Shown here piece by piece: positions 8,139 through 16,995 of a DNA stretch of 64,000 nucleotides. How positions within the stretch are numbered: the first letter of the stretch is position 1; every line of letters begins with the position of its first letter. This DNA comes from Clostridiales bacterium Firm_09 (GTDB taxonomy: Bacteria > Bacillota > Clostridia > Christensenellales > DTU072). The notes under the pieces were generated by a model. That model worked only from the letters and a program-made list of their open reading frames with translations. It was not told where the DNA came from and searched no databases. Location of the stretch: NCBI GenBank assembly GCA_001604065.1, contig LVAO01000006.1:62001-126000 (forward strand), read 5' to 3'. A program made the translations under genes and the position numbers.

Positions 8139-9186
8139 CTGCGCCCACTCCTGTTTTTTCCCCTAAGAATTTGCGTCGCAGTTGTCCGCAGGCCCCCTCG
8201 ATATCGTTGCCCATGCTGCGGCGCAGAGTTGCTGAAATCTTATTTTTTTCAAGCACCGCAAGAAAATTGTCGACATCCTTGTCCTTCGCTCCGCGCAGAC
8301 CTTTTTCTTTGACATAATTCAGCCGGATTAAATTGACGTGGCAGGGAAGGCCCTTCAAAAGGCGCGACAGCTCCTCGGCGCTCCCGGCATCCGAGTTTTT
8401 TCCTTCCACCAGAGAATATTCAAAAATCAGCCGCCGTCCTGTCTTATCAAAATAATATTTTGCGGCATCCATGATTTCTTTGATGGGAAATTTGCGATTC
8501 ATCGGTATGAGCGCATTGCGCTTCTCGTCCGTTGGCGCATGCAAAGAGACAGTCAGCGTCACATTGAAACCATCGTCGGCAAGCTGTCGTATTTTGTCCG
8601 CAAGCCCGACCGTCGAAAGCGAAATGTTGCGCTGCGAGATATTGAGGCCGCGCTCGGCGGATACCTGCCGCAGAAACTTGGTGACGTTGTCATAATTATC
8701 CAGCGGCTCGCCGCTGCCCATCAGTACGATATTGGTCACGGCGCGTTTTTCTTTGGTGCCGCCGTTCAGACGATTGGCGGCAAGCACCTGCCCCAGAATT
8801 TCTCCCGAAGTCAGATTGCGCGTCAGTCCCCCGATTCCGCTTGCGCAAAACGCGCAGCCCATACGGCAGCCGGCCTGCGTCGAAACACATAAAGTATTTC
8901 CGTAGTTATGAGGCATATAGACCCCCTCGACAACATTGCCGTCTTCCAGTCCGAATAAATATTTTTCTGCGTCTTTTCCCTTGAATCTCCCTATCACCTC
9001 AACGGCGCGCGCGCGGAATTTGCCCGCAAGCTTTGCAATAAGGTCTTTGGGAAGGTTTGTCGCTTCGCTGTACTCCTTGTCCCGCAGCACCATATCATAT
9101 ACCTGGTCGGCGCGGAAAGCGGGATAATCAAGCTCCATAATCCGTGATTTTATTTCTTCGTAATCGAAATCCTGTAAATTTGCCAT
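8125..9186 (-). CDS. rlmN: Dual-specificity 23S rRNA/tRNA adenine C2-methyltransferase RlmN
   Basis: RlmN is a radical-SAM enzyme that methylates A2503 of 23S rRNA and A37 of some tRNAs. The 353 residues contain the radical-SAM cluster motif CRMGCAFC (C-x3-C-x2-C) at about residues 105-112, the GSGEPLDNYDNV block, and the essential C-terminal cysteine in RRSMGNDIEGACGQL. The spacing of catalytic parts is normal. It is inside the long minus-strand housekeeping unit, starting one base upstream of the rsmB stop and overlapping rsgA. Confidence 0.96.
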   Translation of the reverse strand: MANLQDFDYEEIKSRIMELDYPAFRADQVYDMVLRDKEYSEATNLPKDLIAKLAGKFRARAVEVIGRFKGKDAEKYLFGLEDGNVVEGVYMPHNYGNTLCVSTQAGCRMGCAFCASGIGGLTRNLTSGEILGQVLAANRLNGGTKEKRAVTNIVLMGSGEPLDNYDNVTKFLRQVSAERGLNISQRNISLSTVGLADKIRQLADDGFNVTLTVSLHAPTDEKRNALIPMNRKFPIKEIMDAAKYYFDKTGRRLIFEYSLVEGKNSDAGSAEELSRLLKGLPCHVNLIRLNYVKEKGLRGAKDKDVDNFLAVLEKNKISATLRRSMGNDIEGACGQLRRKFLGEKTGVGADDQA

Positions 9187-10410
9187 TCAGTCTTTCTTCC
9201 TTCTGAGACGTGCGATATAAAACCCTTCTGTACCCTTTTCATCCGGGAGAAACTGAAGTTCGCCCTTGTTTTTGTAAGGGAGCGGCATTTCCTCCAATAC
9301 GAAATCCGGATGCCGCGACATAAAATCAAAGACAACCTCTCCGTTTTCTTCTTTTAATATCGTGCAGGTGGAATACACCAGCGTGCCTCCCGGAGCAACC
9401 GCATCCGCGCCTGCTTCGATAAGCTTTTTCTGAAGCGCGGACAGCGTGGCAATATCCCCGGCCGAACGGTTGAGAACAATGTCTTTCCTTCTGCTGAGCG
9501 CACCCAATCCGGAACAGGGCGCATCAATCAGTACAGCGTCAAAACGATGATGCCATTCCGGCCGCGCCGAAGTCCCGTCGTTGATGACGGTGTTAATCCG
9601 AACATTCATTCTTTTTGCGTAGGACTCGATAAGCGCCACTCTCTGCGGGAAGATGTCGCAGCCGGTTACTTTTGCGCCGCGTTCGGCAAGAAAAACGCTT
9701 TTTCCACCCGGTGCGGCGCAAAGATCAAGAACAGTCTTTCCGGCTACTTCTCCCAGCGCCAGCACCGCGAGCGTAGAAGTAAAACCCTGATAGGTCAGCT
9801 TTCCTTCCTCGTACAGGTTTTTGATGACGGAATTGTTTTTTACATAATAGCCGGTGATTGTTTTTTCGCAATATGCGCCTTGCAGAACACTCTCGGGAAC
9901 ACCTGCCGCCAGCCGCACATGCTCTTCTTCCCTGGGTACGGATACCAGTATCCTGCGATAGGCGCGGGGATATTGCTTTTTGATGAGTTCAATAAGAGAA
10001 TACGGCAGATTGCAGCGTATCTCTTCTGCCTTTTTTCCTTTCTCCGAGAGCTTATATTCCCTTCGCGCGGCGCGGTTCATGACAGAATTGACAAAACCGG
10101 ATGCCTGCGCAAAAGGAAGCGATTTGCATAACTCCACCGTTTCGTTTACCGCTGCATAATCCGGCATATCGCTGTAACGCAGGCAATATAACCCAAGCAT
10201 CAATAAAACGCGGATTTCGGGTTTGGGTCGCTTATCCGATAATGCCGAAAGGATGGCATCAAGCTCGAAACAGTGCTCCAGAACGCCATATACCGTTCGC
10301 GTGACGTAAGCACGCTCGCTTTCGTCCGGAATTTCATTCAGTGCAAGGTTGGAATATGCCCCTCCTCGGATTACTGCGGAAAGCACTTCGTATGCCGTGC
10401 GCAGCTTCAT
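9187..10410 (-). CDS. rsmB: 16S rRNA (cytosine-967-C5)-methyltransferase RsmB
   Basis: RsmB methylates C967 of 16S rRNA. The 407 residues comprise an N-terminal NusB-like RNA-binding domain (about 1-130, starting MKLRTAYEVLSAVIRGG) and a Rossmann methyltransferase domain with LDLCAAPGGKS for AdoMet binding, DAPCSGLGALSRR with the TC/PC nucleophile region, and VYSTCTILKEEN carrying the second catalytic cysteine. The ATG overlaps the fmt stop in ATGA. It is part of the def-fmt-rsmB-rlmN block conserved in Bacillota. Confidence 0.96.
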   Translation of the reverse strand: MKLRTAYEVLSAVIRGGAYSNLALNEIPDESERAYVTRTVYGVLEHCFELDAILSALSDKRPKPEIRVLLMLGLYCLRYSDMPDYAAVNETVELCKSLPFAQASGFVNSVMNRAARREYKLSEKGKKAEEIRCNLPYSLIELIKKQYPRAYRRILVSVPREEEHVRLAAGVPESVLQGAYCEKTITGYYVKNNSVIKNLYEEGKLTYQGFTSTLAVLALGEVAGKTVLDLCAAPGGKSVFLAERGAKVTGCDIFPQRVALIESYAKRMNVRINTVINDGTSARPEWHHRFDAVLIDAPCSGLGALSRRKDIVLNRSAGDIATLSALQKKLIEAGADAVAPGGTLVYSTCTILKEENGEVVFDFMSRHPDFVLEEMPLPYKNKGELQFLPDEKGTEGFYIARLRRKKD

Positions 10411-11333
10411 AATAATTTTGTCCCCTTGCCAATGGCATGTCCGCGCAAAAAGCTTGCAGCATCCATCGCACGGGAGCCTTCCGCCTGCACCTCAGTCGGA
10501 CGAAGCGCATCCCTGCCGCATTTGATGAGGATGCCGTTTTTGTCCGATACAACCACTTCGCCGGGTTCACCGGGAAATTCGCCTTCGACAACCTCGGCTC
10601 TCAGAATCTTCAGCATACCAAAAGGCGTCTCCGTATAAGCGGACGGCCAAGGCGTATAGGCGCGTATCTGATTCTTTATGTCCGCCGCAGACCGCGAAAA
10701 ATCAATCCTGCCATCCTCCTTGCAGATTTTTTTGCAGAAGGTCGCCTTGCCGGGATCCTGCGGAGTAAAAACAGCCCTGCCCGCTTCAATCTGGTCAAGC
10801 GCTTCCACAATAGCTTCCGCCCCCGCTACGGCCAGCTTCGCCGTCGCCTCTGCACAATTCTCATTGCCGTCAAGAAGTATTTTTTTCACAAGAATCACGC
10901 TTCCGCTGTCCACCTCGTATTCCGTCTGCATGATGGAAACCCCGATTTCCTTTTCTCCGTTAAGGATGGAACATTGTACGGGGCAGGCGCCGCGGTATTT
11001 GGGAAGAAGAGAACCGTGGACATTGATCACGCCATACGGACAGAGCGACAATATTTCTCTCGAAAGGATTTGCCCGTAGGCCGCCGTCACCATGATGTCC
11101 GCCTGGTACGCGCGCAGTATCTCAACACCCTCGCGGCTGATTCTTTCAAATTGATGGATGGGAAGACCAAGCTCCTCGGCCGCTTGTTTGACCGGGGAAG
11201 CAATCGTTTTTCCGCCTCTGGCATTGACTCTGTCCGGCTGGGTCACAACGGCAGATACTCTATGAGAGGACCTGCAGATTGCACGAAGAATTGTTTCGGC
11301 AAAGGCAGGCGTTCCCAAAAATATGACTTTCAT
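10407..11333 (-). CDS. fmt: Methionyl-tRNA formyltransferase
   Basis: Fmt formylates initiator Met-tRNA using 10-formyl-tetrahydrofolate. The 308-residue protein starts MKVIFLGTPAFAETILRAI, contains the formyl-transfer signature NVHGSLLPKYRGACPVQ (conserved N, H and the SLLPKYRG loop), and ends with a C-terminal OB-like tRNA-binding domain. It overlaps def and rsmB by four bases each (ATGA), indicating coupled translation. Its partner deformylase is the gene immediately upstream. A folate transporter with a THF riboswitch occurs elsewhere in the window, at 43086-43634. Confidence 0.96.
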   Translation of the reverse strand: MKVIFLGTPAFAETILRAICRSSHRVSAVVTQPDRVNARGGKTIASPVKQAAEELGLPIHQFERISREGVEILRAYQADIMVTAAYGQILSREILSLCPYGVINVHGSLLPKYRGACPVQCSILNGEKEIGVSIMQTEYEVDSGSVILVKKILLDGNENCAEATAKLAVAGAEAIVEALDQIEAGRAVFTPQDPGKATFCKKICKEDGRIDFSRSAADIKNQIRAYTPWPSAYTETPFGMLKILRAEVVEGEFPGEPGEVVVSDKNGILIKCGRDALRPTEVQAEGSRAMDAASFLRGHAIGKGTKLL

Positions 11334-11824
11334 GCATTCTCCTTTTTTGATTTTGCGATATCCGAATCCAGGCTTTTAGGAGCCTCAGTCAGCTTATCGA
11401 TAAACAGAATCCCATGCAAATGGTCGGTTTCGTGACAGACAATACGCGCCATCCAATCCTCAAAAACATGCTCTTTGCGGTTGCCTGCGCGGTCCTGAAA
11501 AACCAAAGTAAGCTTCTGCGGGCGCTCCACATAACCGTCTTTTTTATGGTCAACCGACAGACAGCCCTCCATCGCCGTGACGCTTCCCGAAGAAGCGACA
11601 ATCTGAGGATTGATGATCTCCCACTTTTCACCGTTGTATTCCAGCACCGCGGCCTGTTTGAGTATTCCCACCTGCGGAGCGGCAAGACCCACTCCGTTTT
11701 CATGCTTCATCGTTTCATACATATCGTCCAAAAGTGTCGCAAGCCGTCTGTCAAAAACGGTGACGGTTTTGGATTGCTGACGAAGGACAGGTTCGCCTTC
11801 TTTGAATATGTTTCTGATTGCCAT
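11330..11824 (-). CDS. def: Peptide deformylase
   Basis: This metalloprotease removes the N-formyl group from nascent proteins. The 164 residues carry the three family motifs in order: GVGLAAPQVG (residues about 43-52), EGCLSV with the metal-ligand cysteine, and HETDHLHG with the two histidines and catalytic glutamate. The length is typical of type-1 enzymes. It lies 18 bases after priA and overlaps fmt by four bases, the conserved def-fmt pairing. Confidence 0.96.
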   Translation of the reverse strand: MAIRNIFKEGEPVLRQQSKTVTVFDRRLATLLDDMYETMKHENGVGLAAPQVGILKQAAVLEYNGEKWEIINPQIVASSGSVTAMEGCLSVDHKKDGYVERPQKLTLVFQDRAGNRKEHVFEDWMARIVCHETDHLHGILFIDKLTEAPKSLDSDIAKSKKENA

Positions 11825-11842
11825 TCTGTCTTACTCCCTTTT

Positions 11843-14026
11843 TTACAGCATCTGCTGAGGATTGATTTCTGTGAAGACGGTCACATCGCGTGCCGTCGCT
11901 TCGGATGCGGCTTTATATATTTCGGGCATAAGAAGCTCTTCGCTGCCCAATGACACCCAGACAACAACCTGAAAACGGAAGTTGCTGCAGATCCGTTTGA
12001 TTGGCGCACGCATTGCCTGAACGCGGATGATTTCTTTTTTATATGTTTCTGTCTTGAGCGCAGAGAGCGTTTCATATAGCTTTCTTGCCGCAGTTATAGC
12101 ACATTCATCTTTCTTTGATAATACAAGAAGCCTGACAATTCTTGTATAAGGCGGAAACTTGGTTGTCTCCCGCACATTGGACTCTTTTTCAAAAAAGCCT
12201 TTGTAATCGTAGCGCGAGGCATAACGGAACACATAATGGTTGGGATTTGTCGTCTGCATGATAACCCTTCCGCTTTTCTGTTCCCGCCCGGCGCGGCCCG
12301 CGACCTGCGTAATCAGCTGGAAGGTGCGTTCATTGGAACGATAATCAGAATAATATAATGCAAGATCCGCATCCAGTATCCCCACCAACGTAACATTTGA
12401 AAAATCGTGTCCTTTGGCGATCATTTGCGTGCCGACAAGAATATCGGCTTTGCCTTCGCCGAAGGAAGATAAAATATTGTAGCAGGCATCCTTGGTTTTG
12501 GTTGTATCGTTATCCATGCGCAGGATCCGCGCCTTTGGAAAAATTCGTTGCAGCTCTTCTACTACCTTTTCGGTTCCTGTTCGGCCTTCTTTGAGATTCT
12601 CAAATCCGCAGACCGGACACTTGTCAATCATTTTGTACTGCTTGCCGCAATAATGGCATTTGAGTGTGTTGTCGTCCTTGTGAAAGGTCAGGCTGACTTC
12701 GCAATCTCTGCACCTTGCGACATAACCGCAGGAACGGCAGCGCACAAACGAGGCAAAACCCCTCCGGTTGAGAAAAACCATTGCCTGATTGCCTGCCGAA
12801 AGCGTCTTTTCCAATGAAGAAAGAAGCTCGCGGCTGAAAATGGATGTATTGCCCGCACGCAGCTCCCTGCGCATGTCGACCGTCTCGATGACAGGCATTT
12901 CGCGTTTATTGACGCGGTTGCACAATGTTATCAGATGATACTCACCGCGGCATGCCTTAAGATAACTTTCTAATGACGGCGTCGCGCTGCCCATAATCAG
13001 CTTGGCTTTGTTGTGGCGGATTCGGAACTGTGCTATGTCTGCCGTAAAATATCTCGGATTTCCTTCGCTGACGTAGCTGGCATCATGCTCCTCATCAATA
13101 ATGATTGCGCCCAGATTCTGTACCGGAGCAAATACCGCGGAGCGTGCTCCCAGCGCCACTCTCGCTTCTCCCATACGCAATCTGCGCCATTCGTCATAAC
13201 GTTCGCCATCCGACAAACCGCTATGTAAAACGCCCACTTTATCTCCGAAACGAAGGCGGAAAACTCCAAGCATCTGCGGCGTCAGCGATATTTCGGGCAC
13301 CAGCATAATGGCGGTTTTACCTTCCGCCAGCATCCTTTCTATCACCGTCATATAGACTTCTGTTTTGCCGCTGCCCGTAACGCCGTGAATCAGATAAACT
13401 CCTTCTTGCCCATTGAGAACGGCATCCACCGCCGCGCGCTGCTCATCCGTAAGCGTGATTTCTTTTTGTTTGGCCGGAAGGCTTACGGGCATGCGCCCCA
13501 CTTCGACCAGCTCCCTTTTGATGAAACCTTTTGATGCCAACGTCCTGATGGCGGAGGCGGACAGCGCATTGCTGAGTTCTGATTCGTATTTTGCCCCGTT
13601 TTTGAGCGCATCCAGCACAGCCGCCTGCATATCCGCACCCTTTCGAAGTTTCTTACGGACTTCTTCCGCGTCCACGCCATCCGCAAGTGAAAGCAGATAT
13701 TTATTCAGGATCCTAACCTTTCCGCCTCTGAGCTTTGCGGGGATAAACAGCCGGAGACTGTCGATATAGCGGATATTCTGCCTCTTGAGGTAGCGGGCAA
13801 GTTCAAGCATTTCGGGAAGAATCGGGGGAACTGCATCCAGAATTCTTTCAATATCCCGGACTTCATAGCTGCTGTCTTCCTTAATGCCTATGACAAAGCC
13901 TTCTTTTTTTTGCCTGCCGAAGGGCACCAGCACTCGGCTTCCGACGGGCACCTCAAAAGCGGCTCCGTAGTCGAAGACTCTGTCGACCTCCTGATTGCTG
14001 ATGTCGACAATCACCTGGTAAATCAT
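11843..14026 (-). CDS. priA: Primosomal replication restart helicase PriA
   Basis: PriA reloads the replisome at repaired forks. The 727 residues comprise an N-terminal 3'-DNA-binding domain, Walker [14 protein letters not shown], a DEEH box in IIIDEEHDASY, and a paired zinc-binding cysteine cluster (CRSCGYVARCRDCEVS, then CHYCGK and CPVCG). The QVAGRAGRE motif is in the second helicase lobe. Its start overlaps the coaBC stop by four bases. The coaBC-priA-def-fmt order is conserved in Bacillota. Confidence 0.97.
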   Translation of the reverse strand: MIYQVIVDISNQEVDRVFDYGAAFEVPVGSRVLVPFGRQKKEGFVIGIKEDSSYEVRDIERILDAVPPILPEMLELARYLKRQNIRYIDSLRLFIPAKLRGGKVRILNKYLLSLADGVDAEEVRKKLRKGADMQAAVLDALKNGAKYESELSNALSASAIRTLASKGFIKRELVEVGRMPVSLPAKQKEITLTDEQRAAVDAVLNGQEGVYLIHGVTGSGKTEVYMTVIERMLAEGKTAIMLVPEISLTPQMLGVFRLRFGDKVGVLHSGLSDGERYDEWRRLRMGEARVALGARSAVFAPVQNLGAIIIDEEHDASYVSEGNPRYFTADIAQFRIRHNKAKLIMGSATPSLESYLKACRGEYHLITLCNRVNKREMPVIETVDMRRELRAGNTSIFSRELLSSLEKTLSAGNQAMVFLNRRGFASFVRCRSCGYVARCRDCEVSLTFHKDDNTLKCHYCGKQYKMIDKCPVCGFENLKEGRTGTEKVVEELQRIFPKARILRMDNDTTKTKDACYNILSSFGEGKADILVGTQMIAKGHDFSNVTLVGILDADLALYYSDYRSNERTFQLITQVAGRAGREQKSGRVIMQTTNPNHYVFRYASRYDYKGFFEKESNVRETTKFPPYTRIVRLLVLSKKDECAITAARKLYETLSALKTETYKKEIIRVQAMRAPIKRICSNFRFQVVVWVSLGSEELLMPEIYKAASEATARDVTVFTEINPQQML

Positions 14027-15216
14027 GTGTCCAGGACAGGAAGTTCTGCGACTTCATCAAGCAGCACATGCGCAAGAGCGGTTTTGCTCATTTTTTCCAG
14101 CGGAGTAACCGAACCGTCCGCGCGAATCAGCGTGACTATGTTGGTATCCTTATCAAATCCGGCGCCTTCGGCAGTCACATCGTTTGCCACAATCAGATCG
14201 GCGTTCTTTGCACGAAGCTTGTTGACAGCATTGGCGATAAGCTCTTCCGTTTCGGCGGCAAATACAACAAGCTTTTTCTTCCCTTTGACTTTGCCCACTT
14301 CACGGGCGATGTCGACGTTTTTTATAAGCTCCAGAGTAAGGGTCTCCGCCTTAATCTTTTGTGGGCTGAAATTTTTAACCTTGTAGTCCGACGGCGCAGC
14401 GGCTTTGATGATGATATCCGCTTCCGGAAGTTTTTCCATGACCGCGCGGTACATCTCTTCCGTCGTTTCGACACGCACCACCTCTGCGCCTTTCGGGGGC
14501 TCAACCGAAGTGAATGCCTGCACGACAATCGCCCGCCCGCCTCTGTCAATGACGGCCTCGGCAATGGCCATGCCCATTTTGCCGGAAGAACGGTTGGAGA
14601 GAAAACGTACCCCATCCACCGGCTCACGGGTTGCCCCGGCTGTCACCAGCACAGTCTTCCCTCTGTAATCCGGTCTGGGCGTTAACAGCTTATCGACAAA
14701 GTCAGCAATCACCCCGGGTTCCGCAAGCCGACCTTTCCCGACTTCGCCGCAGGCAAGAAGCCCCGTATCCGGCTCGACAAAAAGATAGCCGCGCTGCTTC
14801 AGCGTTTGTATGTTCTTCTGTGTCGCGGGATTCTCATACATCATCACATTCATCGCGGGACAAACGATAACAGGGGCGGCGGTTGCCATGATTGTAGTCG
14901 TCAGCATATCGTCCGCAATCCCTTCTGCCGCCTTGCCGATAAAATTGGCGGTTGCGGGTGCAATGACAAAGGCATCCGCCAGTTTTGCATAACCGATATG
15001 CTCGACCTCAAAAGGTCTGTCTTTGTCAAACATATCGACAACAACACGGTAATTGCTCAACGTTTCGAATGTCAGCGGCGAAACGAACTCCTGCGCGTTT
15101 TTGGTCATAATGACCCGCACGTTGTATCCCATCTTGCGAAGCCTGGAGACCAGCTCGCAAGCCTTATAAACGGCAATGCCGCCCGTTACACCCAAAATTA
15201 CCGTTTTAACGGCCAT
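14023..15216 (-). CDS. coaBC: Bifunctional phosphopantothenoylcysteine synthase/decarboxylase
   Basis: CoaBC performs two steps of coenzyme A synthesis: CTP-dependent joining of cysteine to 4'-phosphopantothenate, then FMN-dependent decarboxylation. The 397 residues show the CoaC flavoprotein half with VTGGIAVYKACEL, the catalytic-His region FEVEHIGYAKLAD, APATANFIGK and the PAMNVMMYENPATQ substrate loop. The CoaB half follows with VTAGATREPVDGVRFLSNRS. It overlaps rpoZ by 11 bases and priA by four. The last CoA-pathway step but one, CoaD, is encoded at 35428-36441 as a fusion protein. Confidence 0.96.
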   Translation of the reverse strand: MAVKTVILGVTGGIAVYKACELVSRLRKMGYNVRVIMTKNAQEFVSPLTFETLSNYRVVVDMFDKDRPFEVEHIGYAKLADAFVIAPATANFIGKAAEGIADDMLTTTIMATAAPVIVCPAMNVMMYENPATQKNIQTLKQRGYLFVEPDTGLLACGEVGKGRLAEPGVIADFVDKLLTPRPDYRGKTVLVTAGATREPVDGVRFLSNRSSGKMGMAIAEAVIDRGGRAIVVQAFTSVEPPKGAEVVRVETTEEMYRAVMEKLPEADIIIKAAAPSDYKVKNFSPQKIKAETLTLELIKNVDIAREVGKVKGKKKLVVFAAETEELIANAVNKLRAKNADLIVANDVTAEGAGFDKDTNIVTLIRADGSVTPLEKMSKTALAHVLLDEVAELPVLDT

Positions 15217-15409
15217 TGTTGAAGATGATTTTGATTTTGTCTTCGTAAAATTCTTTGGCCGCGAGCGAAACGGCTTTCATGCCGGATGCCTCCAGTTCGT
15301 CCGTGTCCATAGAAAGAAGCTCTTTGGTTCTTTTGGTAAGCGCCACAACAAGCGCATAGCGACAAGGTGCTTTTTGAATCAGTTTGTCAATCGGGGGATC
15401 AATCATCAT
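15206..15409 (-). CDS. rpoZ: RNA polymerase omega subunit
   Basis: Omega helps assemble and stabilise RNA polymerase. The 67-residue product begins MMIDPPIDKLIQKAPCRYAL, matching the conserved N-terminal helix (D-P-x-I-D-x-L) and the LVVALTKRTKELL segment. An ATG three codons upstream (15418) is also in frame, but the Shine-Dalgarno TAAGGAGA touches it. The ATG at 15409 has about ten bases of spacing and fits the Bacillus N terminus, so I choose it. It sits between gmk and coaBC, as in Bacillus. Confidence 0.9.
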   Translation of the reverse strand: MMIDPPIDKLIQKAPCRYALVVALTKRTKELLSMDTDELEASGMKAVSLAAKEFYEDKIKIIFNNGR

Positions 15410-15476
15410 ATCATCCATTCTCCTTACGGTTAATTTTTGTAATTATTCCCTATTTTTGTATCTCGGGATACGTTTC

Positions 15477-16097
15477 TCAACACTTGCTGCACGGATTCAT
15501 CAGACGTTCTGCAAGAGAGGGATTGCGTTTTCTTCTGTTTCTTTCTGCCAGAATTATCGCACATACGGCATCCACACATTCCTGCAGGTTGTCATTGATG
15601 GCGATATAATCATAGTGGCGTATGCTTCTGTATTCTGTACGCGCAATTTTAAGACGCAATGCGCACACCTCCGGGCTTTCGGTACCACGGACAGAAAGTC
15701 TGCGGGTAAGCTCCTCGAAGCTTGACGGAGTAATGAAAATATAGACTGCGTCCGGATTGTTTTTTCTTATTTTTGCGGCGCCTTTGGTCTCTATTTCAAG
15801 CACAACGTCGGTCCCCTCTTCCAGCAGCTTCTGGACCTGTGCTTTGGGCGTACCGTAACGGTTGTTGAATTTTGAAACATATTCCAGAAATTCGTTATTC
15901 TCCACCATTGCCTGAAATTGCTCTTGGGTGCGGAAATGATAATGAATGCCGTCAATTTCGCCCGGACGCGCGGCGCGCGTCGTGACCGAAACCGAAACGG
16001 CAAGTCCACTGACCCTTTGAAGAACTTCATGCAGCACCGTACCCTTGCCTGCGCCGGAGGGTCCCGATAATACGAAGAGAATGCCTTTCCTTTCCAT
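15477..16097 (-). CDS. gmk: Guanylate kinase
   Basis: Gmk converts GMP to GDP with ATP. The 206 residues begin MERKGILFVLSGPSGAGKGT with the P-loop at 11-18, then the GMP-binding SVSVTTRAARPGEIDGIHYHF block. VVLEIETKGAAKIRKNNPDAV follows, in which the usual EID-V/I-Q-G-A reads EIE-T-K-G-A, and IFITPSSFEEL comes next. An AGGAG Shine-Dalgarno lies 13 bases ahead. The remA (ylzA) gene usually found between yicC and gmk is missing: only 16 bases separate them. Confidence 0.96.
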   Translation of the reverse strand: MERKGILFVLSGPSGAGKGTVLHEVLQRVSGLAVSVSVTTRAARPGEIDGIHYHFRTQEQFQAMVENNEFLEYVSKFNNRYGTPKAQVQKLLEEGTDVVLEIETKGAAKIRKNNPDAVYIFITPSSFEELTRRLSVRGTESPEVCALRLKIARTEYRSIRHYDYIAINDNLQECVDAVCAIILAERNRRKRNPSLAERLMNPCSKC

Positions 16098-16113
16098 ACA
16101 AACGACTGAGCTC

Positions 16114-16986
16114 CTATTCCAGATTCTGGACCTGTTCCCGGATCATTTCGATGAGATTCTTAAGATATAATACGCCTTTTGTGATTTCGGCGTCGCTGCA
16201 TTTGCTTCCTATGGTATTCACTTCGCGATTGGCTTCCTGCGTAAGGAAGTCAAGCTGCTTCCCCGTCGGTTCTTCTTTATAAAGAAGCTCCCGGTAATGT
16301 GCGATATGCCCGCGCAATCTGGTCATTTCTTCGTCAATATTGGTCTTGTCGATAAAGAACGCGACTTCGTTGCAGAGACGCGCCTCATCCATTTGGACAC
16401 CCTGCAAAGCTTCCGCAATGCGCTCAGAAAGTTTTTTGCGGTAATCTTCGGCAACCGCGGGCGCGCGTTCCTCAATCATCTTCAGCCCCGCCTCCAAGGC
16501 ATCAATCTTGACGGCAAGATCTTCGACCAGCTTTCTGCCTTCTGTCGCTCTCATTCTGGTAAGATTTGCCACGCTTGCCTCGGTGGCCTCCGATATCAGT
16601 TCGGAAAGAATCGCTTCGTCGTCCGAGGATTCCACCAGCTTCACAATCTCCGGCGTTTTTAAGACGGTGGATACGCTCAGATCGTTGACATAACCCATCG
16701 CCTGAAGCTCTGAAGCAATCCGGAGATAGCTTTCTGCAAGGCTTCTGTCCAACGCAAGCATGTTTTTTGAAGTACGGTTGTCTTCATACGTCAGAAAGAT
16801 ATCCAGATGTCCTCTGGTAATGCTTTGCGAAACCGTCTTGCGGATAAGGTCCTCCGCAAACTGAAACCCCCTGGGAAGCTTAAACAGCAAATCCAGAAAC
16901 CTGTGGTTGACAGACTTTAATTCTATGGTTATCTTTCTTTCGTATCTCTCTGCTACGCCTTTGCCGTAGCCTGTCATACTGTTCAT
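16114..16986 (-). CDS. yicC: YicC/YloC family endoribonuclease
   Basis: YicC-family proteins are endoribonucleases implicated in RNA turnover and stationary-phase stress. The 290-residue protein begins with the hallmark MNSMTGYGKG and continues IELKSVNHRFLDLLFKLPRG. It ends in the conserved C-terminal DUF1732 segment with the QLDFLTQEANREVNTIGSK block and the final VLYLKNLIEMIREQVQNLE. It lies nine bases after the AIR-synthase-like gene and directly ahead of gmk, as in yloC-remA-gmk clusters, but here remA is absent. Confidence 0.94.
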   Translation of the reverse strand: MNSMTGYGKGVAERYERKITIELKSVNHRFLDLLFKLPRGFQFAEDLIRKTVSQSITRGHLDIFLTYEDNRTSKNMLALDRSLAESYLRIASELQAMGYVNDLSVSTVLKTPEIVKLVESSDDEAILSELISEATEASVANLTRMRATEGRKLVEDLAVKIDALEAGLKMIEERAPAVAEDYRKKLSERIAEALQGVQMDEARLCNEVAFFIDKTNIDEEMTRLRGHIAHYRELLYKEEPTGKQLDFLTQEANREVNTIGSKCSDAEITKGVLYLKNLIEMIREQVQNLE

Positions 16987-16995
16987 TGGATCTCC

